Shown: positions 12,151 through 25,674 of the stretch, piece after piece
Layout: the number at the start of each line of letters is the position of its first letter
Position numbering within the stretch: position 1 is the stretch's first letter
Source: Alnus glutinosa
Taxonomy: Eukaryota; Streptophyta; Magnoliopsida; Fagales; Betulaceae
Length of the DNA: 64,000 nucleotides
NCBI RefSeq assembly: GCF_958979055.1
Contig: NC_084896.1
Span: forward strand, 8,064,501 to 8,128,500
Direction: 5' to 3'
Translations under genes and position numbers: made by a program
The notes under the pieces: generated by a model
The model's input: only the letters and a program-made list of their open reading frames with translations
Database searches by the model: none
What the model was told of the DNA's origin: nothing

Positions 12151-13163
12151 GGAGCTATTAACAATAATTTAAGGTAACCGACTCTAACTGTATAAGCTTT
12201 TACTTCTATTTAGCAGAAAAAAAATATAAAAAAACAAAAAAAACAAAAAAAAAACTTGTACATCTCTACTTGAGTAATGGTCTTCCTCTTCGTTTCATTC
12301 CTATTTTATTAGATTGATGTCACATTTTTTATTAGTTTCTAAAAATTTTATTCTTTTTAATAATGGTTAATCTAAAGGCTGATAATCATTGACTCATCAT
12401 CTTATGATACATTGCTACCCTAAGACACAATTTTTGACCATCTTTACCCACGAGACAATTTTTACTTTCTTTTTTTTTTTTTTTAGAAAAAAATAAAAAT
12501 AAAAATAAACCCTAAAGCTAACTAAATGTCCACCTTGCCACATGGGCAAGATGATTAAGAATTGTATCTTGAGGTGACAAAAGATCATATCTTATAGTAG
12601 GTAGCATTCACTTCACATTCATTTATGAGCATCCATGTCACATTAGTTGATATAATGTGTTTTAAGCAGTTTTACACTTTTATTTTTTTGTGACTAATAT
12701 TATAAACCGGGGTGGAACTACCTTGGAGTTCTATCCCCCCCAAAATATAATAAACCTCTAAATTTTTTTTTAAAAAAAAATTCTTAAATTCTATATATAT
12801 ATATTTTTTCTTTTTATGAGTTCGACCCCCCAAAATTAATTTCTTACCCTTAAAGATTTCTATTTTTTTGTTTCGTCACCTCTCATCTCAAATCTTGGTT
12901 CCGCCCCTAATTTTAAGCCTTTTAAAACACATCATATCACCAATGTTACATTGGTGTGATAAATGGGTGTAAAAAATAGTAATATTATTATTTTTTTTTT
13001 AGGTTAGAAATATTGAAATATTACTCAATATGTGAGTGTGACTAGCAATATTGAAGTATTTTGAATTTTTATAGATATAAATAGTATAATGTTATATACC
13101 ACACTATTATTTCACTACGTTGACCCGTACTTACAATCTACCCCTAGATCAATCTTTGTTAAA

Positions 13164-13194
<31 letters not shown>

Positions 13195-15139
13195 TCATAA
13201 TATCATGTCAGTAAATTGGTATGATATATAACATTACTTTGATTTGTAGGCCGGCTAAAAATTATTCTCTTATTAAAAGGAAAAAAAAGAAAAAAAATGG
13301 TCTTGACTTCATCTACCGAGATGGCATATGTCTTTTCCATGAAGGTATTTATCTCAGTTTGTGCAGATTAAAATTATAATTTGAGGAAAAATATCAATAA
13401 AGAGGTCGGAAATGACAAGAGTAGGCCATCCGTTTTTCATATGAATACTTATCTCTGGTTTTAAAAATGATTTTGAGCAAAAAACCTTTTTAAAAAATAA
13501 ATAAAAAAAAATATTCTTAAACTATTAATAACTAATTTAAAATACAAAATACCTTTGAAATATGTATCACACAAAAACGTCAAAAATTATTTTCAAATTA
13601 AAATTTTAAAAATACGTTTTTAAAATTATATAGAGCGATGATGATTCATCTTTATGACTTGTGATAATCGGTGGACATACCCAAAAATAACTTTAAAGAT
13701 ATGCACTTCTTCAACTTTGAATGAGTTTAATAGATCGATTGAACCGGTCAAGTCCGAATGGACAAGCGCACAAACACCAAAAAAACATTGTATATATGGT
13801 ATCCTGACGTATACTATCTGGACTCTTAACGAAGTGAGGGCTACAGAATCAAATCAATTATCTCCTAGACCTCTTTTTTAACCAACCAAGTGTGAGAAAA
13901 CACTCAATAAAAAAGAAGAAAAGTAGCTCGTTCACGAGATATACACCATTCTAGCCACCGAAATCTTGCAGAACACCTTTCTTTTTCTATTCAAATTCAA
14001 TCCGTTTAGAATTTGGTTTGCAATCAATTTATTCTTCAATGATCAAAACATTTGACGATGGTAGTATAATACCATACACTGATGGATGATGGACGACAGT
14101 TATGCCCATAGGTCCCATTTAGCTTCTCTTTGTTTTGTTTTGTTTTCTTTTTTTTTTTTTTCTGAAAAAAAAAAAAAAAAAACTTTTTTCTGACCGATTG
14201 ATCGCATTTAACTGTATCGAACGGTTCACAATATTGCAGTAGATACATAAAGAGTGGGGTGCCCCTCAGATCAGTTCTTTCCTGAATCGGAAACCTCTGA
14301 CCGTTCAACAAGCACATGATTCATCTTCACAAATCAAAGATTCACATTCAACAAGAAAAAAACAACAAACGCTTGTGATTCATGTGGTCCTCTCAAAGCA
14401 TGGTCGCTTTGACCCTACTTGTCGAGTTTACCGGTCAACGTCGCCGTTTTGAACTTTGACTGCACATTTACGCGGTTTTTTTCTATTATTCCAAAATTAA
14501 AAGCAAAAGGTTTTCCCACTTAACAAATTTCTTTTCATCCATTAAACTAATGTGTTCAAGATATATATATATATATATATATATATAATCACATTAGTTT
14601 AAAAAATTAAATTAAAAAAAAAAAAAAATCTTTCAAACCCAATTAAGAAGTAACAGAGATTACCCTTAAAAAGAAAAATAAAAAACCCAAAGACTTTTTC
14701 TTTTCTTTTCTTTTCTTTTCTTTTAAATGTCCAATTCAACACCCACATGGAATTGAATCGGTCAACCCAAACACAGACTTTACCAGCTAGATTATACTAA
14801 ATATAATAATAGACTAAAATTGCCTAAAATAATAATAAAAAAATACTTTAAACACTCTGCGTCAGCCGGTGTAAAATGCATGCGAAAAGTGTTTGGCAAG
14901 TTATTTTCGATGATGTAATTGAAGCCCTCAAAGAAATGAAGAGAAATCATCCTTCAACTCATTGTACAGACAGTTAGATCATATGAAATGATACTAGTAC
15001 TATATTGCTTTGCCTTCAAATATGGTCTGCCTGTCTTTCTCTGGTTTTAAGTTTTAACACCTACACTGCAAATAACAATTATGACTTGCATTGCTTACCT
15101 GGAAAAGTAAAAACAAATTATCACTTGCAACCAAATAAC
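12151..15139. other. AT-rich intergenic region with microsatellites
   Basis: No gene is visible. There are an (AAT)n run at about 13165-13192, an (AT)n run at about 14562-14587 and (TTTTC)n at about 14697-14724. The region separates the RBP47 promoter from the 3' end of the sulfotransferase-like gene. Confidence 0.5.
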
Positions 15140-15157
15140 ATGTAACTTTCTTCAAAA

Positions 15158-15390
15158 ACAGGCCCGTCACGGTGCAGCCTAGTGGTCAGAGAACGGTCTT
15201 AAGATAAGCCGTAGACTTGAACATCCTGAGTTTGATTCCGCACTAAGAGTTTTCCTAAATCACCTAATACACGGTTTCAAAGGATGAGGTCGTATATCCG
15301 GAGTTCACTCCCCAGAGATGGGTTCGGAAGGCCCTTCAAGACCTGCCTTGGTGAGGTTCGGTGTCATAAAAATAAATAAATAAATAAAAA
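15158..15390 (+). mobile_element. tRNA-derived SINE with 18-bp target duplication
   Basis: The head has RNA polymerase III promoter-like boxes: an A box around TAGTGGTCAGAG and a B box around GAGTTTGATTCCG, spaced as in tRNA-derived SINEs. The tail is an A-rich AAATAAATAAATAAA run. The element sits between perfect copies of ATGTAACTTTCTTCAAAA at 15140-15157 and 15391-15408, the signature of LINE-mediated insertion. It lies about 350 bp beyond the stop of the sulfotransferase-like gene. Confidence 0.92.
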
Positions 15391-15752
15391 ATGTAACTTT
15401 CTTCAAAACTTCCTAAGAGAATCCCATATTAGATTGTCCTCAATCATTCATATCTCTAATCTACCAAATTTAGCCAACCCTCAAGTAGATATATAGACCC
15501 AAAAATTTTCCTTGGTGAAACTGCATTTTTCATTCTTGATCAGCTCAAAGTTCATACAAAAAGGAACGGTAAAAAGAAAAGAATCAATAAAATATTAGTT
15601 GGGAAGGGAAAAAAAAAGAAGAAGAAGCTGAAAGCAAAACGCAAGTGCCACGGCCAAAATTTCAACAGGGTGGTGTCCTGTTGGATCCCTGTGGCAAAAA
15701 AGAAAAGGGTTAAAGAACGGAGCATCCTATATACATCACCAGTGCTTTACTT

Positions 15753-18700
15753 TCAATAGTCTGCATGGAGGAAACTTTCATAATGAGTTCCCTTGAGCGT
15801 CTTTTCGACATCAACCCAATTCTCTATCTGATTAGATAGAGAACCTTTGTGTATCTTCACCTGACGACTCTTTAACTCCCTATGTGGAACCTTCAGGAAA
15901 TCTTGAAGGTCCATCAATATCTGCAAACACATAAAACTATGCTACTTTAAAGAGTTACTTCTACTCTCTTCATTTTGTTTTTTATTTTTATGTTTTTCTA
16001 TTGTGGGGGCAGGGCGGAGGGCAAATATCGAACCTGATTTTGAAGGCATACAGTGCACATATCACAAACAGTTAAAGAAAAGCGGCTTTGTGTTCAATTA
16101 GCTGAACTTACAGTGTGGTTTTTAACTACGTCCTCATAGTATAGAATGATGTGCCGGGTGCTCTTAAAATACTCCAAAGCTTTGGCAGTTGTCTCTTCCA
16201 CTTGCTTCAGATTTGGAATCAGTAATGTTGCATTGAGTATAGGCTTGTACTTTGCAAGTATCTCTGCCTGAAACCATTTGAAAAGGCTTACATATGAAAT
16301 CACTTGGTAAAAAATTAAAAAACAGTTGGTGTTGAAAATCTTATTAGAAAGTGAGAGAGACCTCATGGGGTGAATGCACATGAGACTTGTGCGTTCCATT
16401 TAATAGCTTCGCATCTCGATCGTACAAATTTGCCTGTACTGAAATCATCCTACGCAGAAGATTCCTTCGGAAGAGAAATATAACCGAAACTCCCCGAGTA
16501 TTAAAGTACTCTACTATTTCTGCATGATGTTGCATCAGACCCTGCAATAATATAACAATGTAACTCTATGGTAAAACAGAAGAATAATATTGCGTACATT
16601 CTTGCCAGCTTAAAGTAGGAAATGCCAACCAGGCCAACTGTTAGTAAGTACAAATAAGCTCAGCCAGTATAGCACAACACAGAAACGCATACACATCCAT
16701 ACACCCCAAAAGAAAACAAACACATTGGAAACTTTATTCTCAAGTTATGGTTCTGAATTAGCTCTTACACCCAACTACTTCGAGCCCACAAGATCTGGAA
16801 TATTACCAACTTGTTTCAGAGATTTTGATTCACTCACACGAGAGAGAAGCTACTCCAATTGTCCAAACTTTATTCCCTAGTAAAAATGCACGTAATGAAT
16901 TTTTAATCCATGACCTTACCCTTTACCCTATATATACAAGGGAAGGAGGTGTAGTTTGAGCCAAAACTCATTGGCTCTTTCCCACATTTCATTGCTTACC
17001 AGTTTTCTCCTGCTCAATAGGAATTAGGAAAGAAGGAAATACTTGAGAAGGAAAAGAATCAAAAGGGCTTTTCATTTGGTATTTGGAAGAAAATATGAAG
17101 AGAAAAGGTCCATTCACTTGCCAGAAAGAGCAAGAAAAATGTAAATGGAACACAATTTGTTTGACTTTTGCAGAAGTTATGATATTACCAAGGAAAAACA
17201 ACAGGAAACATTCAATTCAAATCTCGTGGGCACCACTAACGCCAATCACTAGCCCTGGTGTTTAAGTATACTTCATGATGCACAGATACTGCATCATCTA
17301 TAACAGACCAAGAGAACATTTTTCTCATCACAGAAACAGATCAGAATGTCATAACATATTGAACTGTTTGTTTGCAAAACCAACATCTCACTATGGAGAA
17401 TCTAAAATAGACAAAAAAAAGGCAAAAATTAAGTTATTACAAATAAGCATTTGTACAAATAGAACAATTGGGAACCTGAATGTAGCCAGAAAAGTGGGCT
17501 CCTTTTGAAATTATAACTATAGCAGATGCATTTGTTGACAGATGTTCAGTCATCATGCTCATTTATTTTCGATTTATGGGATGGTATTTATTTCCTGAAA
17601 CAAGCCGTTTTAGATATTTTTGTCAAGACAAGACTAAGATACATTCAGATGACGTGAATCTTAGTCTAAGCATGCATCATTACTAAAGAAAGAACCTATA
17701 TCTACATTGATCACTCCAAAAATTAAAATACCCATGAAAATAACTTAAACAACAAAAAAAACCCATGTCTATCACTAATCCGAGAAAATTTAACCCTTTG
17801 AGACAACGCGTTGCAGGATGCTAGTAAATTCTCATATTAGCTAAGCTGAAGGCTAACTTACAAGTTAAAACAGGTACTTCAACTCCACTTGAAGGAGGTT
17901 GTTGGTACGCAATGCTGGGTTGTGCTACTGACTATTCCCCCCCCCCCGCCTTCCCTTCTTTTTCCCCACCAATAGGAGATTTCATCATTTACTCTGTTAG
18001 CTAGTGACTATATGCCTGAAAGGTTTCCACCTCTAATCTAAAAATAGCTTCATCAAGAGAAATTACACATGAGGTACTTGCCACCTATTTGTAGTTCTAT
18101 TCATCACTGTAAAATGCCTCTTCGACAAATAATGACACTTCTTTTCAACCAATAATAACCTTAGATCTAAGTCTGCATCCTTCTTGACCAATTTAAATCG
18201 TTAATCCATTCGAGCAGATACTCCACTTGTTTGAATGTATCATAGTTTTTGTGACCAAACACTCACTCTACACCCCAATGCTGACACCAAGACAGGCAAA
18301 GATATTAGAACATGAACTTATCAAGTTTTCTCCTTTACTACCACTATTCAGAAGTAACACCACTTATCCTACTTCATTTAGCACCTTAAAATGTTGGGAA
18401 CACTTTTTTTCTTCAGATTTTCTTTCATCGAAAAATCAATGTTTTGGAATAATGGTAGTGTAATAAACAATATAAGATACAGTACCCTTATCATATTTTG
18501 GACCTCAATGACCATCTAGTGAGTTGGTGAGCAACTGATCTTTCTTTTCAATGAACCCTCTAGGACGATGCATTTGTTTTGTCATGCTTATTCGGCAAAT
18601 GAGCTAAAAGTAAGATTAAGCGAGAAACTTTATGTATCGTGACAGAGAAGAGATGAGTTCCATATAAAGACCAAACAAACATAGATGCATGCTATGGCCC

Positions 18701-20006
18701 CTCAACCGGGAAAAAAAAATAGTGCACATCTAAATTGCAGAAAGTATAAATAAATGAAAATTTATGGGATGGCAGTCACCTGATTAAGCATCCACTTTAA
18801 GCCAACTGCGGCTGTACACTCATTCTTTGAGGCACTATTGAGCCAGTCGAGATTATAAATTTTGTCCAAAGTCTCAACGATTGTTGAAATATTACTTCTC
18901 CTAACTTTAACAGAGAAAATCTCACCATTAGAGCTTATGTTAGTATGATTGTTTAACAATGTCTCAAACCATCCACTCCCAGATCTCTGCATTGACAAAA
19001 TGGCAAAATACCGCACGGGATTACATGCACATTCATCCCTACAGACAAACAAAAAGCCCATCACTGAACTGTAATTAAAACCGAAGACAAAATTAAAACT
19101 AGCAATTACCTGCTATAAGTTTTTGGTTTAGGGTAGTGCACGTAAGGAATTTCCCATGGTTCGATATATGGTTCTGGACACGGCTTTTGGATCAATGGGA
19201 TATTCAGAAATCCGACCTTGCTGTGTGTGCTAATTTGCTTCACACAAATTGAGCATATATACACGCCACAGACCATCGCAAAGACCAAGACAATCATCCT
19301 CAACGCCAATGGAGATTTCTTGGGTACCTTTATGACAAAAATATCCTGTAATTAATTGATTACTAACGTCAAAAGGCTTGTTCACACCCCAAAAATTAAA
19401 GGTACGGAAATGGACAAAATTGGCCAGACAAAATCTTAAAATTGGATAATCCCACCTGATTGAGCTACCCAGATGTTAAACAAGGGTTCATCACAAGAAT
19501 ATATGATATGGGTCTGAATGAAATACGCCTAGGATCTATAATCCAACTTGAATGGGCTATAATAAAGGCTCAATTTTTTTTTTATAGAAGACAAATATTA
19601 TATGCATTAATGCGAGTCGACATTTCTTGTATCAATCTCAATATACTCTTCAAAAAAAGGGAATCTGGGTTTGCTTCAGCTTGAATGTATTGACAAAAGC
19701 AAAGCCAACAACACAGGAAATAAAATTTAAAAAAACGAAAGAAAAAAGAAAAAGAAAAGAAGTGTTATTATTCAACACGCGGATCCGACAGTTCAAATGT
19801 TACCCATTAAAAAATAACCAGAACACAAGGAATCTTAAACCCCGAAACCTATAATCACTAAAGTAATCTAAAAAAACAAAACCCACATGCAATTCAAGAA
19901 AATCACAGAGGTACAAGACCTAAATATCATAACGAAGTTTGTGTAAGGCTTCGAAGAGACAACAAGTATCACGGACCTTGTTGAAGGAACAGAGATCGTC
20001 GGCCAT
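15753..20006 (-). CDS. Putative Golgi sulfotransferase-like P-loop protein, type II membrane protein
   Basis: Six exons with GT-AG introns and consistent phase: 20006-19977, 19345-19110, 19038-18780, 16541-16362, 16267-16112 and 15920-15753, giving 342 residues. A hydrophobic segment at about residues 26-45 follows a basic stretch (KVPKKSPLALR), as in a type II signal anchor. The lumenal part has a P-loop-like 5'-phosphosulfate motif QRSGSGW (106-112) and a 3'-phosphate-binding pattern RNLLRRMIS (201-209), the two PAPS-contacting motifs of sulfotransferases. The layout matches a conserved plant single-pass family annotated as P-loop NTPase or nodulation-H-like sulfotransferase, of about 344 residues. 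The acceptor substrate is not known to me. The start is the ATG encoding MADDLCSFNK in a small first exon. The 2.2-kb third intron accounts for much of the gene length. Confidence 0.9.
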
Positions 20007-20340
20007 TGTTTTGAAGCTCAAAAAGGAAGCTGAAGAAAAGGCATTGGCAGTCTGGCAGATACTTTCTCAATTTCTTTCCCTTTGGTTTTCTTTTCCGTTC
20101 TCCCTCATTTTAGCTCCTCAATCAAAACCCCAAAAATAATAATAAAAAAAAAAATGGATAGAGAGGTTTGATGGGTTCGAGCTTTTTCTCGTGAAGAACA
20201 ATATGATTAGATGCTTCGACCGTTGCACGCTCTCTCTCTCTCTCTCTCTTCTCTGCTTTGGCTTTTGTTTTTCCTTTTCGTTCAGATTGTGCGCAATCTA
20301 AGCATAAGTGTACGGCTCGAACCCACACGAGGAAGAAAAT
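20007..20340 (-). promoter_or_regulatory. 5' flank of the sulfotransferase-like gene
   Basis: Upstream of the ATG at 20006 there is a (CT)n run at about 20230-20250 on the plus strand and otherwise unremarkable sequence. This is the likely leader and promoter; no TATA box could be assigned with confidence. Confidence 0.35.
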
Positions 20341-20720
20341 GAAACACTGGAAACAGGCCGCTGAACGGCATCGTTCTGGGTTCGTTATTCTACGTCCACT
20401 GTCAACATTCCCCCCCCACTTAAAACGGCATGACGTTAACGGATTATTTGGAAAGTTTAATGGCTTTAATTATTGCCTTATTGGCGTGACAAAGGTTTGT
20501 TTAGTTACCGACCCATGCCATGTGTCATGTGTCATTGTGTGCTTGATTGTGCTTTTATTTTTTTATTTTTATCTTTGCGTAGAAAACAATCATCCATCCC
20601 CATTACTTGATTACCCAAAGTCAACATTTTTTAAAGTTGTAGCAACGGTTTTTTTTTTTTTTTAAAAAAAAGAAAGCATTAATTTCTTTCAACCCTTAAA
20701 AAAAAAAAATATAAAAATTG

Positions 20721-21321
20721 AAAAAACTTCACTTACCACCTCTGATCTTTCGTTACTTTTATAATCATACTCTTAAACTTTAAAAATTGTCAATTTAGTA
20801 TATTCATTTTTCAATATTTTTCAATTTCATCCGTCCGTTAGGATTTTTCATTAAATCCGGTCGAAATTCTCAAAATACCACATATACATATATATAATAT
20901 TTCAAGATTCAAGCATATAAGCATATGTATTTTTGTAAAATTCGCTAAATCGTAATTAACGCATAAACCCTAATATATATATATATATATAATTTCAAAA
21001 TTCAAGTATGGGTGTTTTTGTAAATTCTATTAAATCCTAACTAACGCCTATATCCTTGCAATTTTTTCTCTTTCCGTTAAATCCTAACTAATGCCTACAT
21101 CCTTGCAATTTTTTTCTTCTTTTTTTATTTCCTAAAAAAAAAATAGTATTATAGGAATTTTGATACCCCTCCAATAGGATCTAACGAAAAATTATAAAGG
21201 GGTAAAATTGAAAAAACAAAAATAAAATATGAATACACTAAATTGATATTTTTTAAAGTTTAAGGGTATGATTACAACAATGATGAAAAATTAAAAGCGG
21301 TAAGTAAAGTTTTTTGAAAAA
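20721..21321. mobile_element. Foldback MITE, family 1 (copy A)
   Basis: The left arm starting AAAAAACTTCACTTACC is repeated in inverted orientation at the right end (GGTAAGTAAAGTTTTTT). Pairing continues through the CATACTCTTAAACTTTAAAAA segment and its inverted partner, giving arms of over 100 bp. There is no open frame. A related element with matching arms is at about 23350-23825. I could not resolve a target duplication because the flanks are A-rich. Confidence 0.75.
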
Positions 21322-21759
21322 AATAAAAATATATAGATATATGAGGCATTAGGTGAAGGAATTATTATTTATTCTAAACGTCCTTTAATTATTGTTTTCA
21401 AACTTTACAAAAAGTCACTTCTTGAATTGAACAGGATATATATATTTTCATGTATATCTTTAAGTTGATTGGACTTTAGCGGTTGAAATGGAAAAGTAAT
21501 GGACATCATGTATGTAATCCCCCCTTCTCGATTCTTTGAATGTCTTCTATAATCTATTTTTTCATTACCTAATTGATTATGTAAAGCTAGTCTAATTGGA
21601 TCGTGTATGGCACGTAGTTGTTTAGGATGCAAAGACTTCTTTCTTTCTTTTTTTTCCTACTAACTCAACTTATTAAAAACATATATTTTTCATGATTGAT
21701 GTATTTATATAAACCATCATAAATTATAGTCCTGTCCTATCACTCACTTTCATCCATAA

Positions 21760-22880
21760 TAGTTGAATTTTTATAACACTTACATTATTTAATAAATTAA
21801 GGAGTACCTTTATAATAGATAAAAGGTTAAATCCTCGCATGTACTCGTAGTTACGCCAAGAATTAAATAGTTGTCTCGATTTTAAAAAGTGTGATGGATA
21901 GTACGTCTTCAATGAAAAAATTTAATTGATACTTTCGTATGAATTCTGTACATTTTTTTAACGGCAATTCACGTCACTCCGCTTAAAATGCTAACACTTG
22001 TCTCAAATCTTACGTGGCGGTATATCACAAATGATACTCATGCTTTTACTACCACGTAGGACGAAAATATTATTAAAAAATCACATTTTTTATTAAAAAA
22101 AAATTAGGAGAAAAATATTGGGAGTGGTCGACTAGTCCCATTTTGGCCAACGGGTGGCTCAAGCCACCCCTATGGCCAGCCAAGAGGTGGCCAAACCACC
22201 CTCAATGTCAAAATGGGGGTGGCCAAAACCACCCCTAACTACCTTGGGGTGGCTCAGCCACCCTCGTTTGGCCTAGAGTTGGGTTCAACTACCTTAAACT
22301 GGGTAGTCTCGGGGTGGCTCAGCCAACCCCAAAGGCCAACCCTTAAAAAAAAAAAAAAAATTGCTTTGGCCTTATGTGAGTGACCAAACCAATATTTTGG
22401 CCTTGGGGTGATTTGGCCTAACCTCATTCTAGCTATGCCACCTTCATTTTAGCCTTGGGGTCGTTTGACCACTCCCTGACTAGTCATAGGGGGTAGCTCA
22501 AGCCACTTTTTGGCCAAAATGGAAGTGGTATTCTCCTCTTATTATTATTTTTTTAAAATTAAAAAAAAAAGTAATTATTTTAAATTTTATTAGTCTTACG
22601 TGGCAGTAAAAGCATGTGTATCATCTATAATAAACTGCCACGTTGGATTTTTCGAGACAGGTATTTGCATTTTAAGCGGAATGACATGGAATGTCGTTAA
22701 AAAAATAAATGGAATCCAGACAAAAGTATTAACTAGATTTTTTCATTAACTATAGGTACCATCAAAGACGCTTTTGAAATCAATACGACTATTTGATTCT
22801 GAGCGTAACAATGTATACCAGTAAAGTATTTAACCTTATACATTATAGGGATAAGAGATGTGTTATTTTTATATCACTTT
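21760..22880. mobile_element. Long-arm foldback (Mutator-like) non-autonomous element
   Basis: A very long imperfect inverted repeat. The left arm (at least 21811-22066) pairs with the right arm (at least 22600-22850), and weaker similarity extends outward on both sides. Shared blocks include CCGCTTAAAATG, ATGCTTTTACT[AG]CCACGT and ATGAAAAAAT. The loop (about 22120-22345) is rich in GGGGTGGCTCAGCCACCC-type palindromes. There are no coding frames. Arms of this length suggest a non-autonomous Mutator-like or foldback element; the ends and target duplication are not resolved. Confidence 0.75.
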
Positions 22881-23349
22881 AATTTACATCAATTCTACAT
22901 CAAAATACATAGGGCGTGAGATTCATGCACGTGAGTTCCATTATCACTCGGAAAAATCATACATGATAATGCAAACAAAGAGAAAATCTGACACTTTTTT
23001 GTTTTCTTGTTTTTTTATAACTAGAAGAATCCTATATGCAATTATGCATGACTCACCGATTAGATGTGGTACCTTGCTGCTGACACACAGACAGACCTCA
23101 AACACTTGGAACGACCCCTCACCTTCAAACACCAGCTAAATCACAAGTTTTTTTTCTTTTTATTTGTTTGCTATAGCCTATAGGGACTCAATCTAGACCT
23201 TCCAACTTGCAATGTGGTCTCTCAGACCAATCTATCAACACCATCGAGGAATTAAGTCTAACACTTCTTCCCACTGTGTTATTTATTGTTCAAATATAAC
23301 AAAATATAATACTCATTTGACTCTATTAATTCATATTAAAAAAAAATAA

Positions 23350-23825
23350 AGGAAATTTTTTACTTATTATCCTGATATTTTATAATTTTTGCAATCATTT
23401 TTCAAAATTTAAAAAGTATTAATTCAATATCACAATCTTTTAATTTTTTACAATGACAATCCTTCCGTCCGAATTCGTGGTTAAATTAAATGGTTGACGA
23501 GTAAAATATCTATTATGCCCCTAAGATGTTTATAAAATTACAAAAATATTTAATAATTAAAAATTATTTTTTTAAAAAAAACATACAAAATGTGACCTAC
23601 CAGCGGGTGAGTGGGTCACATTATTCCAAATTGTTTTTTAGAAGGAAGGGTATTTTGAAAATTTTGTTTTTTCTATTAAGATTTAACGTTGAAATTAGAT
23701 AGGAAGGTTGATATTATAAAAAATTGAAAAATGGTAAACCTAAATTAACACTTTTCAAAATTTAAAGATATGATTGTAAAAGTAGTAAAAGATAAGGGTG
23801 CGATAAGTGAAGTTTTTCAAAAAAG
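23350..23825. mobile_element. Foldback MITE, family 1 (copy B)
   Basis: Inverted arms: TTACTTATTATCCTGATATT on the left pairs with the right end, which contains GGGTGCGATAAGTGAAG. The arms include the segment about an unknown function-free ATCATTTTTCAAAATTT block. They match copy A at 20721-21321 in layout and several motifs, so this is a second member of the same family. Confidence 0.7.
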
Positions 23826-24467
23826 TAAAAGCTATTCACCTACATAAATCTTTGGAAGGAATGAAATGGTTTATACATGAAAACTCTAATATTCAGATTT
23901 TAGAAGGGGCAATTTGGTAAATTACACTTGTTTTTTTTTTTTCTTTTTTCTTTTTTTCTTATAAAAAAGAAAAGAAAAGAATAGAAATTGGAAGATTAAG
24001 AGTTTCAGGCAGGAGCAAGCAACGCTAGATTTAGACTTTAACTCAACTACTACTTCATCCATTAAAGTCGAAAATTAGAATTTATTTTATATTTTAAAAA
24101 AAATTGAGTTATATCTTTTATAATGTTTGAAGTAGTATGAATTTTATTGCAAAAGAATTACGAATTGATCTTTTCCATTTCATGCGTTAAATGGATACTA
24201 CATGTTCTACTTAAGCCTCCTTTAATTTGTAAAATAAATTTTTGCAATGAATTAACTATATATTCTTAAGAAATAATCATTCTTTTGTTTTATAGGGGTT
24301 TATTCATTGAAATAGTTATTTTCATTGGAATAACTATTTTCTTACGAAGAAGAATAGCTATTCCTCTAAAAAATGAGAAGAATAGTTATTCATTTAGGAA
24401 TAGACTACATTTTTCAGAAAGAAAAACAAAATTTATTATTATTTTTTATTTCCTCTCATTTTTATTT

Positions 24468-25189
24468 AGGAAAAGTATACATATCTCCCTCAAACTACCA
24501 CTCAATTGTCAATGTACCCCCCAAACTACTAATTGTGTCAATTGCCCCCCTCAAACTACCAAAAAATGTCAATGTCCCCCATAATACCAACAAAAAGACA
24601 AAAATAACCCTAAATTTTTTTGAATAAGACAAAAATGTCCTTATAAATTTGAAAAAAAAACTAAAACTAAAATATTATTTTTTTAAAAACAAATTAAATA
24701 AATTAAATAAAAAACGAAAAAAAAAACGAAAAAGAAAGTTTTTTTTTTTAAAAAAAAATACAAACGAAAAAAAAACTGAAAAATATAAAAACAATTTTTT
24801 TTTTAAAAAAAAAAACGAAAAAGAAAAAGGGAAAACCGGTTTTTTTATTAAATTAAAAAAAAAAAAAGAATGATTTTTTTTTAAAAAAAAAATACCCAAA
24901 GAAAAAATAACTGAAACTTACAAAAATAATTTGTTTTAACAAAAAAAAAAAAAAAAAACAGTTTTTAATTTTTAATTTTTTTTTTTGTATAAATTTTTGT
25001 TATTTTATATTTTTTAAAATATTTTTTTAATTTTTATTTTATTTTAATAATTTTATGAAGGGTATTTTTGTCATTAGGGGGACATTGACAGTTTTTGGTA
25101 GTTTAGGGGGGAACATTGACACAATTGGTAGTTTGGGGGAGACATTGACAATATGGTGGTAGTTTGAGAAGGTTATGTGTACTTTTCCC
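24468..25189. mobile_element. Foldback MITE, family 2 (CTCAAACTACCA arms)
   Basis: The left arm contains CTCCCTCAAACTACC and repeated CCCC[CT]AAACTAC units with TGTCAATGT between them. The right arm is its inverted counterpart, ending AAGGTTATGTGTACTTTTCCC. The core is A/T-rich homopolymer DNA, and its lysine/phenylalanine-rich frames are not genes. TTTTTATTT at 24459-24467 and 25190-25198 may be a 9-bp target duplication, though it is low in complexity. Confidence 0.8.
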
Positions 25190-25253
25190 TTTTTATTTTT
25201 TTATTTTATTTTTTTAAAAAAACCCTAACCTATGTTACATCTTTGGCTGGTCG

Positions 25254-25322
25254 ACCACCCTCAGAGTATTTCGGGGTGGCCTGGCCACCCACCAAAGAGC
25301 CAAGGGTGGTCAGCCACCCAGT
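25254..25322. repeat. GCCACCC/GGGTGGC-rich block
   Basis: A short GC-rich island with several GGTGGCC and GCCACCC motifs in otherwise AT-rich DNA. The same motif set forms the core of the foldback element near 22120-22345 and of the MITE near 59990-60045. It is probably a remnant of another such element. Confidence 0.5.
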
Positions 25323-25674
25323 TTTCAATTTTATTTATTTTATATATATATAATTTGAGTTTCTTTTTTTCTTTTCTTTTTTTTAAAAAAATAAAAATAA
25401 AAGAAATAATGTGGGGGGTTTTAGTACTTTTGATTTGATTCCAATTAAAATATATGTGTTATCATCAAACTAAGAAGTATAAATAACTATTCAATTTCAC
25501 TCTTTTTTTATTCCCAGTAATAATTATTCTATTTTTCATATAAATATTCATTCTGCAAACCAAATAAGGCATTAGTATTATCACAAATGATTCGGTCAAA
25601 TTTGTAACCGAATAATAGTAAAAAAATTATAACAACTCTAACATATTTTGTAGTTAGATATAGGAGGGTTGATA

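Noticed and set aside
15163..15240. tRNA gene
   Set aside because: A and B boxes are present but no cloverleaf; the flanking 18-bp duplication and A-rich tail show a SINE.
16989..17508. Small frames on both strands
   Set aside because: They fall in the 2.2-kb intron 3 of the sulfotransferase-like gene and show no motifs.
24649..24899. Lys-rich and Phe-rich frames
   Set aside because: They are A/T homopolymer runs in the core of a MITE.
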